NCBI GenBank assembly: GCA_913775005.1
Contig: CAJYKY010000345.1
Location: forward strand, 1 to 5,100
Source: an uncultured Achromobacter sp.
GTDB lineage: Bacteria > Pseudomonadota > Gammaproteobacteria > Burkholderiales > Burkholderiaceae_B
DNA length: 5,100 nucleotides
Direction of reading: 5' to 3'
The number at the start of each line of letters is the position of its first letter. Position 1 is the stretch's first letter. The translations under genes were made by a program, and so were the position numbers. Of this stretch, positions 1 through 5,100 are shown in pieces. Below the pieces are notes generated by a model, which was not told where the DNA came from, did no database searches, and saw only the letters and a program-made list of their open reading frames with translations.

Positions 1-321
1 CGTCCGCGCCCGGGTTTGAGCTGGTACAACGCGTCCAAGGGCGCGGTGAACGTGCTGTCCAAGTCCATGGCGGTGGAGCTGGGCGGCGACGGCATCCGCG
101 TCAACGCCATCTGCCCCGTCATGGGCATCACCGGTATGTTCGAGCTCTTCATGGGCCTGCCGGACACGCCGGAAAACCGCGCCAAGTTTGTGTCCACCAT
201 TCCGCTGGGACGCTTCTGCCAGCCGTCGGACGTGGCGGCCGCCGCGCTGTTCCTGGCGAGCGACGCAGCGGAATTCATCACCGGTGTGGAGTTCCCGGTC
301 GACGGCGGGCGCACGGTGTAA
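1..321 (+). CDS. SDR family oxidoreductase, C-terminal part (5' end outside window)
   Basis: The reading frame is open from base 1 and ends with TAA at 319-321, giving the last 106 residues of a classical short-chain dehydrogenase/reductase (usual length about 250). The catalytic YxxxK motif is seen as Tyr (25-27) and Lys (37-39) in WYNASKGAV. It is followed by the typical helix SKSMAVELGGDGIRVNAICP and the C-terminal signature ending FITGVEFPVDGGRTV. The N-terminal Rossmann glycine motif and the catalytic Ser lie left of the window, so cofactor preference cannot be read. Family members are cytosolic NAD(P)-dependent enzymes that interconvert alcohols and ketones; the substrate is unknown. 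A TTG at 16 is not a real start because it falls just before the catalytic Tyr. The next gene begins two bases after this stop, which points to one operon and probably coupled translation. The family call is secure; any more exact name is not. Confidence 0.93.
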   Translation, partial: RPRPGLSWYNASKGAVNVLSKSMAVELGGDGIRVNAICPVMGITGMFELFMGLPDTPENRAKFVSTIPLGRFCQPSDVAAAALFLASDAAEFITGVEFPVDGGRTV

Positions 322-323
322 TC

Positions 324-1448
324 ATGAAAATCAAAGCGGCGTTGTTGCGCAGCGTGGGGGACTCTGGCCCTTACGCGCAGACCCGGCCCCTTACCATTGC
401 CGATATCGAACTTGACCCGCCCGGCACGGGCGAGGTGCTGGTGCGGATCAGGGCGGCGGGCCTGTGCCATTCCGATCTGTCGGTCATCAACGGCGACCGC
501 CCGCGCGGTGTGCCGATCGTGCTGGGCCACGAGTCGTCGGGCGAAGTCGTGGAAACCGGCCCCGGCGTCACCGACCTGAAACCCGGCGATCACGTCGCCA
601 TGGTGTTCGTGCCCAGCTGCGGCTGCTGCAACCCGTGCATGGAAGGGCGGCCCGCGCTGTGCGAACCGGGCGCCGTCGCCAACACGCAAGGCACCTTGCT
701 GGGCGGCGACCGGCGCCTGCACATCGGCGATGAATACATCAACCATCACACCGGCGTGTCGTGTTTTGCGGAATACGCCGTGGTGTCGCGCCGGTCTTGC
801 GTGAAGGTCAATGTTGAACTCAGCCACCGCGAAGCCGCGCTGTTTGGTTGCGCGGTGCTGACCGGCGCAGGCGCCGTGCTGAACCGCGCCCGTATCAATG
901 CGGGCGACACCGCGGCCATCGTGGGGCTGGGCGGCGTGGGCTTGTCGGCGTTGCTGGCCGCCGTGGCGGCGGGCGCGCGCCGCGTGGTTGCCGTGGATCT
1001 CAGCGACGACAAGCTGGCGCTGGCCAAGGAATTGGGTGCGACTCACGTCGTGAACCCCAAGCAAATCAAGAGCGACGACGACCTGTTCGACCTGGCCGGC
1101 GGCCGCGTGGATTTCGGCTTCGACATGGCAGGCGCTGTGCCTGCATTCGAAACCGCCTACAAGCTGACCCGGCGCGGCGGCGCCACGGTGACGTCGGGCT
1201 TGCCCAACCCCAAGTTCAGCTTCCCGTTGTCGCTGTCGCAGATGGTGGGCGAAGAGCGAGAAATCCGGGGCAGCTACCTGGGATCGGGCGTGCCGGCCAT
1301 CGACATCAGCCGCTACATCGACTTGTACAAGGCCGGCAAGCTGCCGGTGGACAAGATGATGGGCAAATCCTTTTCGCTGGACCAGATCAACGAGGGGTTC
1401 GATCACCTCGCCACCGGCGGCAGCCTGCGCGACGCCATCGTTTTCTAA
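324..1448 (+). CDS. Zinc-dependent alcohol dehydrogenase (MDR superfamily, NAD-type)
   Basis: This 374-residue protein has the full medium-chain dehydrogenase layout. The N-terminal GroES-like catalytic domain carries candidate catalytic zinc ligands Cys48 (GLCHSD), His69-Glu70 (GHE) and Cys176 (LFGCAVLTG). The structural zinc lobe has Cys99, Cys102, Cys105 and Cys113 in the classical C-x2-C-x2-C-x7-C spacing. The Rossmann domain shows GLGGVG at 201-206 and Asp225 at the end of the second strand (VVAVD), which in this family favours NAD(H) over NADP(H). The motif RGSYLGS at 315-321 resembles the class III-like branch. The expected reaction is reversible oxidation of a primary or aromatic alcohol to an aldehyde in the cytosol; the substrate is not readable. 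The ATG lies 2 bases after the SDR stop with no strong Shine-Dalgarno, so coupling to SDR translation is likely. All key residues are intact. Confidence 0.95.
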   Translation: MKIKAALLRSVGDSGPYAQTRPLTIADIELDPPGTGEVLVRIRAAGLCHSDLSVINGDRPRGVPIVLGHESSGEVVETGPGVTDLKPGDHVAMVFVPSCGCCNPCMEGRPALCEPGAVANTQGTLLGGDRRLHIGDEYINHHTGVSCFAEYAVVSRRSCVKVNVELSHREAALFGCAVLTGAGAVLNRARINAGDTAAIVGLGGVGLSALLAAVAAGARRVVAVDLSDDKLALAKELGATHVVNPKQIKSDDDLFDLAGGRVDFGFDMAGAVPAFETAYKLTRRGGATVTSGLPNPKFSFPLSLSQMVGEEREIRGSYLGSGVPAIDISRYIDLYKAGKLPVDKMMGKSFSLDQINEGFDHLATGGSLRDAIVF

Positions 1449-1463
1449 GGGCATAGACCCAAT

Positions 1464-1483
1464 ACAACACTGGAGACAAGACC
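1464..1483 (+). promoter_or_regulatory. Ribosome binding site and leader of the ABC receptor gene
   Basis: GGAG at 1472-1475 sits eight bases before the ATG at 1484 and fixes that start. The context ACAACA, two bases, then GGAGACAA closely resembles the leader of the second receptor gene at 4864-4882. The 35-base gap after the dehydrogenase contains no hairpin, so read-through from upstream is expected. Confidence 0.7.
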
Positions 1484-2788
1484 ATGAAAACTTCAAGACT
1501 GGCTGCCTTGCTGGGCGCCACTTTGCTGTCAGGCTTCACCGCGCTGGCCAGCGCGGCCGACAAGCCCAAGGAATTGAACATCGGCATCTCGACCTTCCTG
1601 TCGGGCTCGGCCTCGGTGTTCGGCGTGCCTGCGCGTGACGCAGCGGAAATCCTGATCCAGGACATCAACGCGGCGGGCGGCATCGACGGCGTGAAGCTGG
1701 TTCCCAGCTACATCGACGAAGGCGGTGGCGGTGAAAAACTGTTGTCGGAGTATCGCCGCCTGGCCGAGGGCGGCACGCGCGTGATGCTGTCGGCCATCTC
1801 CAGCGGCCACTGCAATATCGTGGCGCCGGTGGCGGAAGACTTGAAGGTGCTGAACGTGCTGTGGGATTGCGGTACCGAGAAAGCGCTGGAAGGCAAAAAG
1901 TACAAGTACGTGGTGCGCACGCAAGCCAACGCCACCACCGAAATGGTCGCGCAGGTGTTGTACCTGATGAAGGTGAAGCCGGACTTCAAGACGATTGCCA
2001 TCGTCAACCAGGACTACGCCTGGGGCCGCGATTCGCGCGACATCTTCCTGGCCGCGCTGAAGAAGTTCAAGCCGGACGTGAAGGTGGTGGCCGAGATGTT
2101 CCCCAAGTTCGGCGCGGCCGACTTCTCTACCGAGATCAGCCGCCTGCAAGCGCTGCGCCCGGATGTCATCGTGTCCACCTCGTGGGGCGGCGACCTGGAC
2201 AACTTCGTGCGCCAGGCCTCGCAACGCAATCTGTTCAAGAACTCCACGTTCGTGTTGTCGCTGGCAGAAAGCTCGCTGGAACGGCTGGGTAATGCGTTGC
2301 CCGAAGGCGTTTACGTTGGCGCTCGCGGCGACCACTACTTCCTGCATCCGGAAACCAAGGACGATCCGCAGCACCAGGCTTTCGTGAAGAAATTCCACGA
2401 CAAGACCGGCGCCTATCCGATCTACTCGGTCTATCACATGGTGCAAGCCATCCAGGGTTTGAAGGCCGGCTATGAGAAGGCCATCAAGGACAACAACGGC
2501 GTCTGGCCGACCCCCGAACAAGTGGCGGCCGCCATGCACGACGTGACGTTCAAGGGCTATGGCCGCGAGGTCAAGATGCACCGCGCCGACGGCCAAGGCC
2601 TGGAAGCGCAACTGTTCGGCGTGACGAAGAAAAGCGACAAGTACCCGTTCAAGGTGCTGGCCGACATCACCATTGTGCCGGCAGAACTTGTGACCCCGGG
2701 CGTGTCGGACACGTCGATGGAATGGATCGATAAGAGTCTGACGCCGGACGTGCTGAAAAGCGACCAGATCAAGGTGTATTCGAACTGA
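1484..2788 (+). CDS. ABC transporter substrate-binding protein, branched-chain amino acid receptor type (Peripla_BP_6)
   Basis: This 434-residue periplasmic receptor begins with a Sec signal peptide: Lys2 and Arg5, a hydrophobic core at about 6-22, and likely cleavage after Ala24 (ASA before ADK). The mature protein has the type I periplasmic-binding fold. The first lobe starts at LNIGIS (31-36) and contains the family helix ARDAAEILIQDINAAGGIDG (50-69). The ligand-lining segment is around SAISSGHC (103-110). The second lobe has KTIAIVNQDYAWGRDS (169-184), then FSTEISRLQALRPDVIV (214-230). Relatives bind amino acids, amides, aromatic acids or other small organic acids for a LivHMGF-type importer; the ligand here is unknown. 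Cys110 and Cys129 are close together and could form a disulfide. It is probably the last gene of the SDR-dehydrogenase operon, since a strong terminator follows 27 bases after the stop. No permease or ATPase gene is adjacent on the right. Confidence 0.93.
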   Translation: MKTSRLAALLGATLLSGFTALASAADKPKELNIGISTFLSGSASVFGVPARDAAEILIQDINAAGGIDGVKLVPSYIDEGGGGEKLLSEYRRLAEGGTRVMLSAISSGHCNIVAPVAEDLKVLNVLWDCGTEKALEGKKYKYVVRTQANATTEMVAQVLYLMKVKPDFKTIAIVNQDYAWGRDSRDIFLAALKKFKPDVKVVAEMFPKFGAADFSTEISRLQALRPDVIVSTSWGGDLDNFVRQASQRNLFKNSTFVLSLAESSLERLGNALPEGVYVGARGDHYFLHPETKDDPQHQAFVKKFHDKTGAYPIYSVYHMVQAIQGLKAGYEKAIKDNNGVWPTPEQVAAAMHDVTFKGYGREVKMHRADGQGLEAQLFGVTKKSDKYPFKVLADITIVPAELVTPGVSDTSMEWIDKSLTPDVLKSDQIKVYSN

Positions 2789-2815
2789 GCAAGCTGTGTT
2801 GTGTGTGCAGGGACT

Positions 2816-2844
2816 CCCCGACGAGAAATCGTCGGGGTTTTTTT
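2816..2844 (+). terminator. Rho-independent terminator after the ABC receptor gene
   Basis: A perfect 9-bp stem (CCCCGACGA at 2816-2824 pairing with TCGTCGGGG at 2829-2837) encloses a GAAA tetraloop and is followed directly by seven Ts at 2838-2844. It ends the + strand operon. There is no matching A-tract on the left side, so it should not work well for the LysR gene arriving on the - strand, whose stop codon is at 2866-2868. Confidence 0.95.
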
Positions 2845-2865
2845 ATGGGCCTGCTTTAGTTGCCC

Positions 2866-3759
2866 CTAACGCGCCAGATACGCGCGCACCAGCTCCATCA
2901 AGTACTGGCCCTGCGGCGTGAACGTGCTGTCGCGCCGCCGCACGATGTACACGTCGCGCGTGATGTCCGGGCCATGCACCGGAATCGACTTCAGGCCATA
3001 GCCGCGCGCTTCAAACAAGCCGGGCATGATGGTCACGAAGTTGCCGGACTGCACCAGCCCGATCATGGTGGCTAGCTGATCCACTTCAATCGTCCACGGC
3101 AGATCAATGCCATGGGCATTGAGCACGCTGTCGATTTGCAGGCGCGTGGAGCTAAGTGGATTCAAGCCCACCACCGGCAGCCCCAGCAATGTCTTCCATG
3201 ACAGCTTGCGGCCGCGCGGCGCGAGCCGCGAGCCGTTGGCATAGACCATGTTGAAGCCATACGTGGCGATACGCTCGGCCTCCAGAGTGGGGCTGAACGA
3301 CACGGGCGTCGTCACGCCAAACTCCACTTCACGATCCTCAACCAAACCGGTGGTGACAGTGGCATTGCCGTCGCGGATCGACAGGTACACCTGCGGATGG
3401 CGCGCATAGAACTCGGGCAGCACATTGGGCAGTACCGAGTACCCCACCGATGCCACCGTGCTCACCATCAGCGTGCCTTCGTGGCCACGCGCGCGGCGGG
3501 CGGCTTCGGTCAGGCTGGCGTCCATCTGCGTCACGATGGGCAGCACCCGTTCATACAGCGCGCGGCCCACAGAGGTCAGCACCACGCTGCGGGTCGTGCG
3601 TTCGAACAGCCGGCCGCCGATCTCGGATTCCAGCTTTGCAATGCGGCGGCTTAGCGCCGACGTCGTCACGCACAGCAGAGATGCCGCCGACGTGTATTGC
3701 CCCATGCGCGCCACGCAGCAAAACGCGCGGATATCTTCCAGGTCGTAATTGATTCGCAT
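2866..3759 (-). CDS. LysR-type transcriptional regulator
   Basis: This 297-residue protein has the usual LTTR length and order. An N-terminal winged helix-turn-helix spans about residues 5-65, with the recognition region TTSALSRRIAKLE at 32-44 and the wing GGRLFERTTRSVVLTSVG at 48-65. A linker helix follows, then a C-terminal effector-binding domain at about 90-295. The ATG (3759-3757) fits the family start, with DLEDIRAF beginning at residue 6, but no clear Shine-Dalgarno precedes it. It is transcribed divergently from the esterase across an 84-base gap, the classic arrangement in which the regulator controls its neighbour and itself. The esterase/Bug unit is therefore the most likely target; control of the convergent dehydrogenase operon is possible but not shown. 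The effector is unknown, probably a pathway substrate or intermediate. Three cysteines (14, 15, 30) in the DNA-binding domain are somewhat unusual. Confidence 0.95.
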   Translation of the reverse strand: MRINYDLEDIRAFCCVARMGQYTSAASLLCVTTSALSRRIAKLESEIGGRLFERTTRSVVLTSVGRALYERVLPIVTQMDASLTEAARRARGHEGTLMVSTVASVGYSVLPNVLPEFYARHPQVYLSIRDGNATVTTGLVEDREVEFGVTTPVSFSPTLEAERIATYGFNMVYANGSRLAPRGRKLSWKTLLGLPVVGLNPLSSTRLQIDSVLNAHGIDLPWTIEVDQLATMIGLVQSGNFVTIMPGLFEARGYGLKSIPVHGPDITRDVYIVRRRDSTFTPQGQYLMELVRAYLAR

Positions 3760-3843
3760 GAGTCAATAATCATTGATATTTTTTCGATAGACGTAACTAT
3801 ATCCGCTGCTTGAACATGCTGGCATCTCTTGAAGCCAATCATC
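3760..3843. promoter_or_regulatory. Divergent promoter/operator region between the LysR and esterase genes
   Basis: This short gap is clearly more AT-rich than its flanks. It contains an inverted repeat TCAAT-N4-ATTGA (3763-3776), with a smaller palindrome ATCATTGAT inside it (3769-3777), and a second inverted repeat ATAG-N6-CTAT (3787-3800). Both are about the size of LysR-family half-site pairs, although neither is an exact T-N11-A box. A possible -35 for the esterase is TTGATA at 3773-3778, with TATATC at 3798-3803 as a poor, widely spaced -10 (19 bases), as might suit an activator-dependent promoter. Presence of a regulatory region is well supported by the divergent layout; the exact sites are guesses. 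Confidence 0.5.
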
Positions 3844-4794
3844 ATGAACACACACGGCAACGGTATTTTTCTGAAGTCGATGAACAGCTTTTTTGTCGGT
3901 GGTGAAACCGCCGTGCTGGAAGGGCTGCCCATCGAATATCGCAGCATGGTCCTTAACGGCCAGCCGCGCGAGGTCAACCCGAACGGCGAGCAGGTGTACG
4001 GGCAGATGTACGTCCAGGAATACCGCCTGGCGCAACCCCGCCACCCCGACCCGGTGCTGCTGTGGCACGGCGGCGGCATGACGGGCTGCACGTGGGAGAC
4101 GACGCCGGACGGGCGCAGCGGCTGGCTGTGGCGCTTTCTGGAAGCCGGCTACGACGTGCTGGTCAGCGACGCGGCCGAGCGCGGCCGGTCGTCTTGGGCG
4201 CGTTTTCCGCAGGTGTATCGAGAGGCGCCCGTGTTTCGCACCAAGCGCGAAGCGTGGACGACATTTCGCATCGGGCCGCAATACGACGCTGCGACAGGGC
4301 AGCGCGAAGCCTATCCCGGGCAGCAGTTTCCCACGGACGCGTTCGACGACTTCGCCAAGCAATGGGTGCCGCGCTGGCCGGGCCACGAACCCATGATCCT
4401 GGCCGCCTACGAGGCCTTGATCGACCGCGTGGGCCATTGCCACATCGTGGCCCACAGCCAAGGCGCAGGCTTTGCCGCCGAGATCGCGCGGCGCCGGCCG
4501 CAGACGGTGCGTAGCGTGGTGGGCGTGGAGCCGGGCGGCATGCCCGAAGCCAGCCCCGTCGAATCGCTGCCGCCGCATCTGGTCGTGTGGGGGGATTTCA
4601 TCGAACCGTCCGGTTCGCACTGGGTGGGATATCGCCGGCAGGCGGATCGCTACCTGGATTCGATCCGCGCTAACGCTGAGGTAACGGTGCTGGATCTGCC
4701 TGCTAACGGCATCGCCGGTAACTCGCACCTGCCGATGATGGATCGCAATAGCGATGCGGTGTTTGAGCGGGTGCTTAAGTGGTTGCAGCGGTAG
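3844..4794 (+). CDS. Alpha/beta hydrolase, esterase 713-like
   Basis: From the ATG at 3844 this is a 316-residue alpha/beta hydrolase. The oxyanion-hole segment is LLWHGGGMTGCTWETTPDG (His75 onward). The nucleophile elbow AHSQGAG gives Ser205, VGVEPGG gives Glu229 as the probable acid, and GNSHLPMMDRN gives His295. The spacing and surrounding motifs agree with what I recall of Alcaligenes esterase 713, whose triad is Ser-Glu-His (Ser to Glu 24 residues apart, as here). It should hydrolyse a carboxylic ester; the natural substrate is unknown. No signal peptide is visible, so a cytosolic location is likely. The start is uncertain: TTG at 3829 (five residues longer) and ATG at 3880 (just before the conserved FFVGGE) are in frame, and none has a strong Shine-Dalgarno. 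It is divergent from the LysR gene and probably co-transcribed with the Bug receptor gene that follows. Confidence 0.9.
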   Translation: MNTHGNGIFLKSMNSFFVGGETAVLEGLPIEYRSMVLNGQPREVNPNGEQVYGQMYVQEYRLAQPRHPDPVLLWHGGGMTGCTWETTPDGRSGWLWRFLEAGYDVLVSDAAERGRSSWARFPQVYREAPVFRTKREAWTTFRIGPQYDAATGQREAYPGQQFPTDAFDDFAKQWVPRWPGHEPMILAAYEALIDRVGHCHIVAHSQGAGFAAEIARRRPQTVRSVVGVEPGGMPEASPVESLPPHLVVWGDFIEPSGSHWVGYRRQADRYLDSIRANAEVTVLDLPANGIAGNSHLPMMDRNSDAVFERVLKWLQR

Positions 4795-4841
4795 CGGGAG
4801 TGAAGGCTGCGGTCGATTGCAGAGCACGGATTAATGACGGT

Positions 4842-4871
4842 AACGACAACAACATCAACGACAACAACATC
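4842..4871 (+). repeat. Perfect 15-bp tandem duplication in the Bug gene leader
   Basis: The unit AACGACAACAACATC occurs twice in a row without mismatch (4842-4856 and 4857-4871), directly against the AGGAG ribosome binding site. It lacks self-complementarity and is nearly all A and C, so it makes an unstructured leader. A role in keeping the ribosome binding site open is inference; slippage-driven copy number change is possible. Confidence 0.9.
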
Positions 4872-4882
4872 AGGAGACAACC
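4864..4882 (+). promoter_or_regulatory. Ribosome binding site of the Bug receptor gene
   Basis: AGGAG at 4872-4876 lies six bases before the ATG at 4883 and decides that start. ACAACA, three bases, then GGAGACAA and CC repeats the pattern before the ABC receptor gene at 1464-1483. Confidence 0.75.
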
Positions 4883-5100
4883 ATGACGCTTCGCCACTTG
4901 CCCCTTACCGCGCTGCTAGGCAGCCTCGCCCTGCTGGGCGCGTCCGCCGCGCACGCGCAGACCTACCCGGCGCATCCCATCAAACTCATCGTGGGCTATG
5001 CCCCGGCCGGCTCGGTCGACACCTTCGCCCGCATCATCGCGCCTGAACTTGGCAAAGAGCTGGGCCAAACCATCGTCATCGAAAACGTCGCGGGCGCGGG
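4883..5100 (+). CDS. Bug/TctC family tripartite tricarboxylate transporter receptor, N-terminal part (3' end outside window)
   Basis: The frame gives 72 codons and continues past the right edge; full family members are about 320 residues. It starts with a signal peptide (Arg4, hydrophobic core at about 6-22) with likely cleavage after Ala25 (AHA before QTYP). The mature start YPAHPIKLIVGYAPAGSVD (28-46) followed by TFARIIAPELGKELGQ is the Bug-family signature, and the P-A-G-S-x-D loop at 41-46 forms part of the carboxylate-binding pocket in known members. These periplasmic receptors bind small carboxylated or amide solutes such as dicarboxylates, amino acids or nicotinate, and many are orphans without their own TctAB membrane partners. 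The strong ribosome binding site fixes the start. It lies 88 bases after the esterase with no terminator between, so joint transcription is likely. The ligand is unknown. Confidence 0.93.
   Translation, partial: MTLRHLPLTALLGSLALLGASAAHAQTYPAHPIKLIVGYAPAGSVDTFARIIAPELGKELGQTIVIENVAGA

Noticed and set aside
848..1456. 202-codon + strand frame inside the alcohol dehydrogenase
   Set aside because: It is an Arg/Gly-rich frame-shifted reading of the dehydrogenase, which itself is intact with all zinc ligands.
1529..2611. 360-codon open frame on the - strand inside the ABC receptor gene
   Set aside because: It is antisense to a gene with a signal peptide and a clear family match. Its translation is His/Arg/Val-rich low-quality sequence typical of the shadow of a high-GC gene, and it has no recognisable domain.
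3763..4827. 354-codon open frame on the - strand covering the esterase
   Set aside because: The translation is rich in Arg, His and Pro without domain motifs, while the + strand frame has a complete hydrolase triad. It is a codon-bias shadow.
4795..4882. Possible terminator or independent promoter between esterase and Bug genes
   Set aside because: No stable hairpin with a T-tract and no convincing -35/-10 pair could be found, so joint transcription is the simpler reading.
4834..5046. 70-codon + strand frame across the tandem repeat and the Bug start
   Set aside because: Thr-rich translation comes from the repeat itself and then overlaps the Bug signal peptide in another frame. The Bug frame has the strong ribosome binding site and family motif.
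1..5100. CRISPR array, insertion sequence, tRNA or phage module
   Set aside because: No spaced repeats, terminal inverted repeats, transposase motifs, tRNA-like cloverleaf or phage genes are visible; the window is filled with metabolic and transport genes of uniform composition.

Overview
The window looks like chromosomal DNA from a high-GC betaproteobacterium of the Alcaligenaceae (Achromobacter/Bordetella type). This is inferred from the strong G/C bias at third codon positions, the gene families present (a Bug/TctC-type receptor next to a LysR regulator, and a branched-chain-amino-acid-type ABC receptor next to dehydrogenases), and an esterase resembling the Alcaligenes 'esterase 713' group. 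No rRNA, tRNA, insertion sequence or CRISPR array is visible. Coding density is high, and no gene-free stretch exceeds 90 bases.

Left block (1-2850, + strand): the C-terminal part of a short-chain dehydrogenase/reductase runs in from the left edge. Two bases after its stop begins a zinc-dependent NAD-type alcohol dehydrogenase, and 35 bases after that a secreted ABC-transporter substrate-binding protein of the Leu/Ile/Val receptor family. The three genes look like the distal end of one operon, closed by a strong intrinsic terminator (9-bp stem, GAAA loop, seven Ts). No permease or ATPase gene is visible, so any such partners must lie left of the window or elsewhere.

Right block (2866-5100): a LysR-type regulator on the - strand converges on the terminator and is divergent from an alpha/beta hydrolase on the + strand. 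The 84-base gap between them is AT-rich with small inverted repeats, the usual place for a LysR operator. The hydrolase has a readable Ser-Glu-His triad and matches the esterase 713 family. After 88 bases without a visible terminator, a Bug/TctC periplasmic solute receptor starts and runs off the right edge. It is preceded by a perfect 15-bp tandem repeat and a strong ribosome binding site.

How they may work together (inference): the periplasmic receptors collect a small organic acid or ester-like solute, the esterase opens an ester, and the alcohol dehydrogenase and SDR oxidise the resulting alcohol or ketone, with the LysR protein controlling at least the esterase/Bug unit. The substrate cannot be read from the sequence. 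This is a plausible but ordinary catabolic locus; I found no clear evidence of a new kind of system.
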